From Emiliania huxleyi CCMP1516 (taxonomy: Eukaryota > Haptophyta > Isochrysidales > Noelaerhabdaceae): a DNA stretch of 64,000 nt. A program made the translations under genes and the position numbers. The notes beneath the pieces are model-generated. The model saw only the letters and a list, made by a program, of their open reading frames with translations. It was not told the DNA's origin and searched no databases. The DNA is taken from positions 172,741 through 236,740 of the forward strand of contig NW_005200880.1 of the NCBI RefSeq assembly GCF_000372725.1, read 5' to 3'. This document shows positions 1 to 9,059 of this stretch, one piece after another. Position 1 is the first letter of the stretch. Every line of letters begins with the position of its first letter.

Positions 1-963
1 CTCCCGACGCAGGGCGAGCGCGCTGTGAGCGTGTCGGCTGGCGCCGCGCACAGCATCGCCATCACCGCCAACGGGGCCGTCTGGAGCTGGGGCGATGGTT
101 TGCGAGGCAAGCTGGGTCACGGCGACCAGCAGAACCAGCTGCTGCCCAAGCAGGTCGAGACCTTTGCTGGTCAGCGCGTCGTCGCTGTGTCGGCTGGATA
201 TAGCCACAGCCTCGCCCTCACCGCCAATGGCAGTGTCTGGAGCTGGGGCAATGGAAGGGATGGCAAGCTGGGCCACGGCGACCAGCAGCGCCAGCTGCTG
301 CCGAAGCAGGTTGAGGCCTTGGCTGGGCGGCGCGTCGTCGCTGTGTCATCTGCAGGCGGCCACAGCCTCGCCCTCGCCGCCGACGGCGCCGTCTGGAGCT
401 GGGGCCAGGGAGGCTTTGGCCATCTGGGCCACGGCGACGCGCAGGACCAGTGGCAGCCGACGAAAGTCGAGGCCTTTGCTGGCCAGCGCGTCCTCGCCGT
501 GTCGGCTGGAGGTCTGCACAGCCTTGCCCTCACCGCCGATGGCGCTGTCTGGAGCTGGGGCTTGGGAGGCTTAGGCCGCTTGGGCCACGGCGACCAGCAA
601 AGCCAGCTGCTGCCCAAGAAGATCGTGGCGTTGGCTGGCCAGCGCGTCGTCGCCGTGTCGACTGGAGTGGCGTACAGCCTCGCCCTCACTGCCGACGGCG
701 CTGTCTGGAGCTGGGGCTGGGGAGCTTTTGGCCAGCTGGGCCACGGCGATCAGCAGAACCAGCTGCTACCGAAGCAGGTTGAGGCTTTGGCTGGTCGGCG
801 CGTCGTCGCTATGTCGGCTGGAGAGCACCACAACATCGCCATCACCGCCGACGGAGCTGTCTGGAGCTGGGGCAAGGGCGAACACGGCCGCCTAGGCCAC
901 GGGGAGGACCTGTCAATCCAGCTGCTGCCGAAGAAGATCGAGACGTGGGCGCCGGGGCAGTGA
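1..963 (+). CDS. RCC1-repeat protein, C-terminal part (5' end outside window)
   Basis: The frame is open from base 1, so the gene starts upstream of the window; the first visible residues match the first canonical repeat of the intact paralogue at 7485-8891. About six RCC1-type blades follow, each with a VSAG..HS..L.A.G.VWSWG...G.LGHGD core and a linker like QLLPK.VEA.AGQRVVAV. The protein ends in WAPGQ, as in both full paralogues. RCC1 blades form a beta-propeller; in F-box/RCC1 proteins this propeller is thought to bind substrates for ubiquitin ligases, which is a family-level inference. The N-terminal F-box is not visible here. The 3' flank (about 964-1060) resembles, in reverse complement, the 3' flank of the gene at 54289-55716, so the duplicated unit extends past the stop codon. 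Confidence 0.9.
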   Translation, partial: LPTQGERAVSVSAGAAHSIAITANGAVWSWGDGLRGKLGHGDQQNQLLPKQVETFAGQRVVAVSAGYSHSLALTANGSVWSWGNGRDGKLGHGDQQRQLLPKQVEALAGRRVVAVSSAGGHSLALAADGAVWSWGQGGFGHLGHGDAQDQWQPTKVEAFAGQRVLAVSAGGLHSLALTADGAVWSWGLGGLGRLGHGDQQSQLLPKKIVALAGQRVVAVSTGVAYSLALTADGAVWSWGWGAFGQLGHGDQQNQLLPKQVEALAGRRVVAMSAGEHHNIAITADGAVWSWGKGEHGRLGHGEDLSIQLLPKKIETWAPGQ

Positions 964-1384
964 TGAGAAGGGAGGAAGGGTGCAAGGCTCTGTAGGTTTC
1001 CGCGTCGCGCTGTCGCCCATGCGCCTATTCGCCACCTGCGAACGTAACCCGAGGATGCTGTACGGATGCAAAACAGCTGTCCCCTCAACCAATGCGGTTG
1101 GGTAAAAGCCGGCTGGGGGAGCGTGAAGAGTTCGGCACACAACCCTTTTCGCGAAAAAAAAGGTGGCCCGCACTAATCCACCCCTGTAAAGTGACTCGTT
1201 CTCCATATTTTGTGTGAGCGCTACGCCTTGTTTTTGTTTTGTTTTGTCTTGCTTTGCCAACAGACACCTAGAGAGAACTGCTGGCGGCTGCCGAGCCCTT
1301 GCTTCGGGGCATCTCTCTTTTCGGAAATTTGTCCTCCTCCTTCCCGAGGAAAGAATTCTCAAAAAACCCGGAAATTTTGGGGAG
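964..1384. other. intergenic stretch, 3' flank of RCC1 gene
   Basis: No gene is supported. The first 100 bases are paralogous to the 3' flank of the minus-strand RCC1 gene at about 54200-54288. The rest is AT-richer than its surroundings, with short T runs. Confidence 0.5.
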
Positions 1385-2034
1385 TCGTCTCAGTCTCACG
1401 TGAATTCGTCCCTGTCTCACTCTCAGCGTCTCAGCGGTGTCTCAATAGATCCATCACTCCGTCTCACTTCCGTCTCACTTCCGTCTCTGACTGCCTTCTC
1501 GTCCGTCTCAGCGCGGCAGGCTCCCGAGAGTGCCGAGATTGCCCAAGATAACCCGTGCAACCTCATGAGGTGGTCGGGGCAGTGTGGCAGGCGCCCGAGA
1601 GTACCCGAGATCGCCCTCGTGATGTGGTCTGATGTGCAGTGGTCACCTCGGGGCAGTGGCAGGAGCCCAAGCACGCGCAACCTCGGGCAATCTCGGGTAT
1701 TCTCGGGCGCCTCCCACTGCCCCGACCACATCACGAACGACGTTGCACGGGTACTCTCGGGCAATCTGGGCACTCTCGGGCACTCTCGGGCGCTCTCGGG
1801 CGCTCTCGGGCACTCTCGGGAGCCTGTCGCGCTTGAGACGGACGAGAAGGCAGGAAGAGACTGCAGTGAGACGGAAGTGAGACGGAGTATTGGATCTATT
1901 GAGACACCGCTGAGACGGCAGGAAGGAGAGACGGAAGGAAGTGAGACGGAAGTGAGACGGAGTGATGGATCTATTGAGACACCGCTGAGACGCTGAGAGT
2001 GAGACAGGGACGAATTCACGTGAGACTGAGACGA
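1385..2034. repeat. long foldback (inverted-repeat) element
   Basis: The left end (about 1385-1490) and the right end (about 1934-2034) are near-perfect reverse complements over roughly 100 bases, with the shared core CACGTGAATTCGTCCCTGTC. Pairing continues inward with more mismatches. The right arm carries an extra internal copy of its GTGAGACGG-rich segment (about 1876-1917 and 1940-1995). The loop side (about 1741-1830) is a micro-tandem of CTCTCGGGCA/CTCTCGGGCG. There is no coding capacity, so a non-autonomous foldback/MITE-like element is the simplest reading. Confidence 0.8.
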
Positions 2035-2040
2035 ATCAAC

Positions 2041-2200
2041 GTGATGTATGTATGTAGAAAGATGAACAACAGTCAGGCTCGGACTGGACACCAACGCGGT
2101 ATGGGTGGACGCCGTCAGGACGCGGGACAGATGATGACGACACGCACGCACGAGCGACACACAGACACAAACAAGCTCACAAGACACACAGCCAGCTGGC
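2041..2200. repeat. dispersed repeat, copy 1 of 4
   Basis: The core CAGGCTCGGACTGGACACCA recurs almost unchanged at 23791-23905; shorter copies lie at 23966-24016 and 62584-62638. It is preceded by GTATGTATGTAG, a degenerate form of the GTAG tract next to copies 3 and 4. Read on the minus strand, all four copies encode VQSEP[DG]C[CS]S. It is probably the end of a mobile element with a microsatellite tail. Confidence 0.7.
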
Positions 2201-2445
2201 TGCCACACACCCTGAGTTGGCGTACACATAACTCAAGGCCGCGCCCCCCCCCTGTCGACTCCCCAAGCAAGGTGACGCCAAAATGAAAAAAAATCGGACG
2301 CACGCGCGCGCCAATCGGCGAGCTGCTCGGCACTCTACTTCGCCAGCCAGCGCGCTGATTGCCCTCGCCCTCCTCGCGCCCCCACCACGGGAGAGGAGAG
2401 AAAGGAAGAACAGCGGCCGACGCCGACGACGAACGACACTTTGAG

Positions 2446-4802
2446 ATGGGCACGGACACGCCGCTGCTTGAGCGCCAGCAGAGGGGACACACCCCGCTCG
2501 GGCACGTCGTCCTGCTGCTCGTGATTGTCCAAATCACCTTTGCGGGCAACTCCGTCGTGGCCAAGGCGGCCTTGGACAAGAGCGTCGATCCCATTGTCTT
2601 CTCGTTCCTACGCGACGTTGGCGCGACGGTGATCCTTCTCTGCGCCGCTCGGCTCGGCGGGCCTCGCTTCGCTGTCCCTCGCCGCGCCCATTTCTGCTAT
2701 TTTGCACTCCTCGGCCTTCTCGGTGTGACTATTGGGCAGATGTTTCTCGTGATCGCCCTCAAGTACACCACGCCGCTGAACGCGATGGTGCTGCAGCCGT
2801 CGCAGCCAGTGCTCACAGCGCTCATCGGCGCGCTCACTGGTTTGGAGCCTCTGCACGTGAGCCAATGGCACGGCCAGCTCTCGATCCTGGGTATCGTCCT
2901 CGCGGCCGTCGGCGCCGCGCTTGCGCTGGCGTACGGCTCCGCAGCGCCGGGAGAGAACAGGGTTGGCCACCCGCCGCAGCAGCACAGCCTGCTCATTGGG
3001 AACTGCCTACTCGGCACGCAGTGCCTCGCCGGCGCGCTCTACCAGCTGCTGCAGAAGCGCGTGCTCAGCCTCGACGGCGGCCGCTACCCTTCGCTGGCCG
3101 TCGCCTCTTGGGGCTATGCGGCTGGCGCGGCATTCACTGGTCCGGTGCTGCCGTTTGCGCGGCTGTCACGGGCGTCGTTTGCCCTCCCGCGCCTCGGCTG
3201 GCTCGCCCTCGCGTATGCCGTGCTGCTCACGTCCGCCTTCAACTACGCGGCGCAGGCACTTCCTAGACACTTCCGAGACACTTCCGAGACACTTCCGAGA
3301 CACTTCCTGCTCACGTCCGCCTTCAACTTACGCGGCGCAGGCGTACGCGAACAAGCGCGCGGGCCCGACGCTCGTCACCGCCTTCTTCCCTCTGCAGTCG
3401 ACCTTCACCGCCGTCTTCGCCTTCGTCTTCCTCCACCAGCCGCCCACCGCCGCCGACCTCGCCGGCGGAGGCGTCATCCTCGCGGGTCTCGCCGCCGTGA
3501 CCGCCGCGCGCGCGGCGCGAGAGCGACGCACGGCCGCCGAGCCCGTCGCGCTCACAGCCGGAGGCGACCAAACGCCGCCGGGCGAAGCCGCCGCGAGTCG
3601 ACCCCTGGCCACCCCAGGCGGCTGTGCGGCGGCGGCGGCGCTGCCGCCGGCGTGCTGTCTCGCGCCCAGCTGTGCGCCCGAGGCGCTCCGGGCCGCCATC
3701 CAGTCCGAGGGCGCCGTGGCCATACGCGGCTTCCTCTCGCCGAGTGCGACAGCAGAGGCGCGAGCGGAGGCTGAGCGGGTGGTGGCTGCGATCCCCCGCC
3801 TCGTCGCGTCGGGCGCGGTGCCGCGCGAGCACGTGATGCACGACGACGACGCGCGGCATAGCACGCTCAAGCAGCTGCAGACACTTCCCAGACACGTCCT
3901 AGACACGCCCTAGACACTCCCTAGGCCGAGCACGCTCAAGCAGCTGCAGCAGCTGCACACGCACGACGCATTCTTCGCGCGCGTCGCCGAGCAGGCCAGC
4001 CCCATTGCAACCCCCACCATTGGAGCCCCTGGCACCGCCTCCACGGTGGGAGCCCCCCCCCCCCCCCCCCACACACACACACCCCACCCCCACCCCACCC
4101 CACCCCACCCCCGCCACCCTCGTCTCCGCCCTCGCCGCCGCCGCCCTCACACCCGCCGCCGCTGCCGCCTCCGCCGTCGCCAGGTCGCGCCGCTCGCCGA
4201 GGCAGCGCTCGGCGAGCCGGTCGTCTTGAAGAACGTCCAGTACTTCAACAAGCCTCCGAGGCGTGCGTACGCGGCCGGCGGCTCGTCGCAGCCGACGCCG
4301 CCGCACCAGGACGGCTTCTACTTCATGATCCAGCCGCCCGAGCAGGCGAGATCATCTCTCCCCATATCTCCCCATATCTCCCATGATCCAGCCGCCCGAG
4401 CAGGCGGTGACGGCGTGGCTTGCGCTCGACCCCGCGGACGAGGACAACGGCTGCCTGCGCTACGTGCGCGGCTCGGCCGCCGGCGGCGTGCGAGCGCACC
4501 ACTATAGCGGCGTGATCGGCTTCTCGCAGACGCTGGACGCTGCCGCGGACGCCGCCGACGCCCAGAACGAGTTTGCGCTGCCCGCGGCGCCGGGCGACCT
4601 GCTGCTCCACACGGCGACGATGGTGCACCGCGCCGACGCGAATCTCTCTGAGCAGCGGCCGCGACGCGCCATCGGCGCCATCTTCTACGGCGCGTCCGCG
4701 CGCATCGACGCGGCGTATGCCGCCAAGCAGGCGGACATCCACAGGCGCGCGCGCACTTTGCCTGGGCAGCAGGGCAGCGTTGCTCTTGCTGCCGACCCGT
4801 GA
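2446..4802 (+). CDS. EamA-type transporter fused to phytanoyl-CoA dioxygenase-like domain (5 exons)
   Basis: Proposed exons are 2446-3255, 3341-3880, 3950-3994, 4184-4345 and 4404-4802, giving 651 aa. The ATG at 2446 is chosen because upstream sequence is UTR-like. Residues about 15-350 form a drug/metabolite transporter of the EamA family, with hydrophobic helices, an ALKYTTPLNAMVLQPSQPVL-like core and YANKRAGPTLVTAFFPLQ in the second half. No stop separates this from a phytanoyl-CoA dioxygenase (PhyH, Fe(II)/2-oxoglutarate) domain beginning near GAVAIRGFLSP. That domain has the iron ligands HQD in PPHQDGFYF, a distal His in MVHRADAN and a following Arg pair. Introns 1, 3 and 4 are GC-AG; intron 2 has no canonical donor. 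Introns 1, 2 and 4 are flanked by duplicated exon sequence. Two adjacent genes with an unrecognised boundary near 3520-3620 remain possible. Confidence 0.75.
3223..3342 (+). repeat. exon-edge direct duplication around intron 1 (3256-3340)
   Basis: The exon segment 3223-3257 is repeated at 3307-3342 with one extra T. Between the copies are three to four micro-repeats of GACACTTCCGA. The intron inferred from frame and family homology runs from GC at 3256 to AG at 3340, so the second copy forms its 3' end and supplies the acceptor. Confidence 0.85.
3859..3949 (+). repeat. exon-edge direct duplication around insertion 3881-3949
   Basis: AGCACGCTCAAGCAGCTGCAG occurs at 3860-3880 and again at 3929-3949. 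Between the copies are four micro-repeats of AGACAC(T/G)(T/C)CC-type sequence containing an in-frame TAG. Removing 69 bases restores the dioxygenase frame, but the exact cut has no GT or GC donor. Confidence 0.8.
4324..4406 (+). repeat. exon-edge direct duplication around intron 4 (4346-4403)
   Basis: A 25-base exon segment beginning CATGATCCAGCC is repeated exactly at 4324-4348 and 4382-4406. The sequence between is a micro-repeat of CCCCATATCT. The 58-base intron is GC-AG, and its 3' half is the second exon copy. Confidence 0.85.
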
Positions 4803-4904
4803 ACGAGGTTTTGCAGGTGTGTTATTGCATGTTGGGCAAAAATGATAAGAAGACACACAATACATGTAATCAAAATCACGTGTACATGCACGAAATGATG
4901 CGGG

Positions 4905-6069
4905 GAAGCGGAATAAATAAATAAAACGGACACCTCTACTAGGAGATGGGTAAAAAGGAACAGGTCCCCGCCCTGCGGTCTCCTTTGTGCAGGGTTCTTT
5001 GTGGGTGTGGTCGGCGACTAGCCGGGGTCGTCCTCCCGATGGGGGACTAGCACTAGCCGTCTTCCACATGGTCCCTCGGGTCCCTGCTGCTCCTAATCTC
5101 GTCGTACATCCTCCTGCTGATCTCCGCAACATCCTGCTCCCTCCCTCGTCTCGCCCTGCGCGTCTGCTCCGCCTCCCCGTCGTCCGCCCTGCGTCGTCTG
5201 GTGACGGGTCCTCCATAGTCGGTTGAGGTCGCCGCCCTCCTCGTGCCTCTTCCCAACGTTTCCTCGGCAGCCGATGCCGTCTGCTCCGACTCCGCCGTCC
5301 CCGGGTCTGCCCTGCCCTCGTCTGCGCTAGCTTCTGTTTCGTCATCACTGATGTCCGTCCTCTTCTTTCTCCTCTTGTTGTATGCTTTGTACATCGCGTC
5401 GATTCCTTTTCGCGTGAGCACCAGCCTGAAGCCCGCCCAGCAGCTGAACCGCTCCCTAAGTCGAAGGAGCATCATCAGTCTCACCCACTTCGCTCGCTGC
5501 CGACTGTCTCCGCTCCCTCCCGCTTGGGCCGCCGTCGCGTCCCTCGTTCGTCCCACTGGCTGTTGGCCTGTCCCCTCGTTACCTCTGTTATCCCTCCTCC
5601 TCCGCGACTCCCTCAAGGCTGACCGGGCCTCCTTCCACCCTGCGAAGAGCTTCCTCAGCCACTCAATGTGTTCCTCTCTCTTCATTATGCGCGCGGTAGC
5701 CTCATCGTTGAGCTGGATCCACCTCTGCACCGCTCCCGTCGCCGCCTCGGCCACGACTTGCAAGTTCCTCGTAACCCCGGCGCCAAGGTCCCTCCGACTC
5801 TTCTCCGAGAGATCATCTACCAGCGCCGGCAACACCCCCCCGACGGCTGGGGCTAGTGCATCGTACCCGTCCTCATCCAGCACCCTATAGCGTGAGCCCT
5901 TCAGCGCAGCGACATGCGCTATCCTCAGCGTCTTCAGTGTATCCTTGGAGTCGGGTGCCGCCTGGGCTACTTTGCTGATCGCCGTCCCCGTCTGCGCTCG
6001 CGCTACTCTGAGGAACCATCTGGCCTGCTCCCTATTCCCCAGGCAGGCGCCGCTAAGCAAGTGCGCCAT
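4905..6069 (-). mobile_element. dispersed repeat with 338-aa ORF of unknown type
   Basis: The minus strand has an open frame from ATG at 6069 to the stop at 5053 (338 aa). It is lysine/arginine-rich, with an acidic Asp/Glu stretch near KKRTDISDDETEASADEG and a basic C-terminus; no known domain is recognised. The last part of the ORF plus about 150 bases beyond the stop recur at 15088-15382, where the upstream part is missing. A copy truncated at its 5' side but sharing the 3' end is typical of target-primed retroelements (LINEs), so a retroelement ORF is the working call. Both copies end near ATAAATAAAACGGA, which on the element strand is a T-rich 3' end. Reverse transcriptase motifs are not visible in this copy. 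Confidence 0.55.
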
Positions 6070-6654
6070 TGTCGCCCTAGGCGGGTTCTCATCTTCCTCG
6101 GTCCATTGCTGCGGGGAAGCGGAAGGTGGTTTCCGCTTTTCTTTTTGATTTTTGATTTAGTCGATAGTCCGCCCCCGTGCAGGACCTCAGGAGTGCCCCT
6201 CGTCGGTGCCTCTACTGCGCCATTCGAGGTCGCATTAGCACTTGCGACTTGGAGCACTAAAAAGTGCTCACCAACCTCACCTCCAGTGGAGAAAAAGAAA
6301 GTTGGAAACAAGAAAGCGAGGGATGGGAGAACGGAACGCCGCCACCACACAGGGCTTTTTAAGGAGAGGGGTGTGATGCCACATCCAGTGGAGCAGTTTT
6401 GGGATTTTTGACCGCGCAAGATATAAAGCTTAAAGGGTGGCTAAGGGCTCTGCCCGCAAGGCGCCCGCGTCGCAGACGCGGTACCATTGACAAATCTGCA
6501 ATATACCCCCACACGAACAAATAGCAAAATCCGAATACCGTGCACGAACTGCGTGATCTGGGCCGGGCAAGCCTTCACAGCTGGTGCCAAGACAAACGTA
6601 AAATTGAAGCCACGAAAGTCCGCCAAATCCGTGCTAGGGAAAGCTGATCGAGCC
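6070..6654. other. intergenic, AT-richer stretch
   Basis: I see no supportable gene. The sequence includes T-rich and A-rich patches near 6130-6330 and leads into the duplicated segment that starts at about 6655. Confidence 0.4.
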
Positions 6655-7098
6655 CAGCGTGCCCGCGGCCGCCTCCCGCGCAGCACCGCCGCTGGGGACG
6701 ACACGCTGCGGAATCGGATCGAGCCCATGCACGGGCAAAGATGGATGCTGCAGAAGCGGAGAGAGGCAGCCGGCGTCTGCCGTCACAACGAGTCCCAGCG
6801 CTGGTTGGACATGCGCGTCGGCTCGCCCGAGGACTGCTGTCGCGACCCTCCCGTCGTGACGCAGCCTCCGACGAGCTCTGCAACCGAGGAGAGTGAGGGT
6901 GCGCCTCCCCTCACTGCTGGCCTGGCTGCGCACCGCCCCACTAAGCACCCCCTCGAGCATCTCTACAAGCACAAGTACAAGGGCGACCTTCTCCAAGTCG
7001 TCAACACGCCTGGCGGCTCCGGCAAGACTTTAGCCTTGGCCACCCTCCTTGCGGAGCAGGAGGAGATTCGCTCTCGCCGTCGGCAACGTGGCAGCTAG
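6655..7098 (+). pseudogene. duplicated gene fragment, copy A
   Basis: About 340 bases (6655-6995) are nearly identical to 29375-29692. Here the frame is open to a stop at 7098 and reads through MHGQRWMLQKRREAAGVCRH, SEGAPPLTAGLAAHRPTKHP and, beyond the shared segment, VVNTPGGSGKTLALATLLAE. The last motif resembles a helicase P-loop (Walker A), but the first Gly is replaced, so function is uncertain. The other copy has a frameshift relative to this one. Both look like remnants of one mobile or host gene, possibly a superfamily 1 helicase. Confidence 0.45.
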
Positions 7099-7484
7099 TC
7101 GAGAGACTCGGTAGTTGTAACCCCCCCCTGAGTGAGGACAGGAGAGAGAGAGCGTTTTGTGGTGTTGGTGTACGCAATAACGGGACAGGGTAGTCGTTCT
7201 CTCTAGCTCCCCTTCTAGCTCTTAGCATGAGCTGCGCCCTGTGTCCGACCCCTTTTGCGCAGCAACACCTCAAACTTTTAGGCCCTCCAAATTCGGGTCG
7301 GAGCGTAGCGGAGTGGGCCCCGAGTTTGAAAAGGGCGACGGACGCTTGCGTCCTAGCCTCCAACAACGCCTCCCCGGCGCAGAGGGGCCCCCGGAGGGAT
7401 GCTCAACCGCTCCACGCCACGCCGCTTGCGGCGGTCCTATTCCCAGCTCCGCTGAAGGCCGGCGCGTTATCTTTTTCTCGCGAT

Positions 7485-8891
7485 ATGACTGCCGAACGGC
7501 GCCGCTCGCGCCGCCTCGCCGCCGCCGCCGCCGCCGCCGCGCACTGCCCCCTCCTCGACCTCCCCACGGACCTCCTCGTGCGCGTCCTCTCTCGCTGCGA
7601 CCCCGCCGACATCGCTCGCGTCGCGGCCGTCTCGCTCCTCTTCTTCGCCTCGCTCGCGGCCGAGGGCATCCGCTTGTGGGCGCAAGAGCGCGGCTACGAG
7701 CTGCCGGCGCAGCCAGAGGGAGAGAGCTGCGCCGTGCGGTGGCTGTGCTTTTCGGCGCTGCTGTGCGAGCACAACCCGCCGGCGAGGGCGGCGGCAGGCG
7801 ATCGGCACAGCCTCTTCATCGACGGCGAGGGGCGGCTCTCGTCGTGCGGAAAGGCTGAGAGCTGGACGCCGGGACTGCTCGGGCACGGCGAGGGCGTGAC
7901 GCAGCTCAACACGCCGACCCGCCTCCCTTCCCCGTTGGGCGCCGAGCGCGCCGTGAGCGTGTCGGCTGGAGATGTGCACAGCCTCGCCCTCGCCGCCAAC
8001 GGCAGTGTCTGGAGCTGGGGCGGGGGAGGCGATGGCCAGCTGGGCCACGGCGACGAGCAGCAGCAGCTGCTGCCGAAGAAGGTTGAGGCGTTTGCTGACC
8101 AGCGCGTCGTCGCTGTGTCGGCTGGATGCAGCCACAGCATCGCCATCACCGTCGACGGCGCTGTGTGGAGCTGGGGCTGGGGAGAGCGAGGCCGGCTGGG
8201 CCACGGCGACCAGCAGCGTCAGCTGCTGCCGAAGAAAGTCGAGGCCTTGGCGGGGCAGCGCGTCGCCGCTGTTATGGCCGGATTGAGCCATAGCCTCGCC
8301 CTCACCGCTGATGGCGCTGTCTGGAGCTGGGGTGAAGGAGGTGGGGGCAAGCTGGGCCACGGCGACGAGCAGGAGCAGCTGCTGCCCAAGAAGGTCGAGG
8401 CCTTTGCTGGCCAGCGTGTCGTCGCTGTCTCGGCTGGAGGCGGGCACAACCTCGCTCTCACCGCCGGTGGCGCCGTCTGGAGCTGGGGCTTTGGATTTTT
8501 TGGCAAGCTGGGCCACGGCGACGAGCAGCGCCAGCTGCTGCCGAAGAAGATCGAGGCCTTCGCTGGCCAGCGGATCGTTGCCGTGTTGGCTGGAGATTTC
8601 CACAGCTTCGGCCTCACCGCCAACGGCGCCGTTTGGAGCTGGGGCGATGGAGGCTCTGGCAAGTTGGGCCACGGTGACGAGCAGGACCAGCTGCTGCCGA
8701 AGAAGATCGAGGCCTTCGCTGGGCAGCGCGTCGTCGCTGTGTCGGCGGGAGACGACCAAAGCCTCGCAATCACCGCCAGCGGCGCTGTCTTTACTTGGGG
8801 CAAGGGCGAACGCGGCTGCCTAGGCCACGGGGAGGACCTGTCCAACCAGCTGCTGCCCAAGAAGATCGAGGCGTGGGCGCCGGCGCAGTGA
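7485..8891 (+). CDS. F-box / RCC1-repeat protein (468 aa, single exon)
   Basis: The start is the ATG at 7485, which aligns with the start of the minus-strand paralogue (MTAERRRSRRLAA versus MSTPPRRRSRRLAA); upstream in-frame codons are not shared. Residues about 20-60 (LLDLPTDLLVRVLSRCDPAD) match an F-box, the SKP1-binding module of SCF ubiquitin ligases. A linker with WLCFSALL follows, then one degenerate and six regular RCC1 blades. The protein probably acts as an SCF substrate receptor; this is inferred from domain order. Adjacent blades are so alike in DNA that unequal exchange or conversion within the array is likely. A 5'-truncated copy lies at 1-963, a second full copy at 54289-55716 and a broken one at 39431-39939. 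Confidence 0.9.
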   Translation: MTAERRRSRRLAAAAAAAAHCPLLDLPTDLLVRVLSRCDPADIARVAAVSLLFFASLAAEGIRLWAQERGYELPAQPEGESCAVRWLCFSALLCEHNPPARAAAGDRHSLFIDGEGRLSSCGKAESWTPGLLGHGEGVTQLNTPTRLPSPLGAERAVSVSAGDVHSLALAANGSVWSWGGGGDGQLGHGDEQQQLLPKKVEAFADQRVVAVSAGCSHSIAITVDGAVWSWGWGERGRLGHGDQQRQLLPKKVEALAGQRVAAVMAGLSHSLALTADGAVWSWGEGGGGKLGHGDEQEQLLPKKVEAFAGQRVVAVSAGGGHNLALTAGGAVWSWGFGFFGKLGHGDEQRQLLPKKIEAFAGQRIVAVLAGDFHSFGLTANGAVWSWGDGGSGKLGHGDEQDQLLPKKIEAFAGQRVVAVSAGDDQSLAITASGAVFTWGKGERGCLGHGEDLSNQLLPKKIEAWAPAQ

Positions 8892-9059
8892 GAAGTCAAC
8901 GGTGTGAGGAAGGTGGTGGCCCATGCCAGTGCGCACCCATCTTGAGCTTGGTTTCGCAAGTTTTTCTTCTTTCCTGAGAAATCGCGGGCGGCGGTTGCCG
9001 CGCAAGCGTCGCACCCGCACCGGCCGCCTCCCGCTCTCGCTCTCTCTTTCTGCCGAGTC

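Noticed and set aside
7010..7060. Active P-loop ATPase
   Set aside because: The first glycine of Walker A is missing and no Walker B follows; it is a fragment only.
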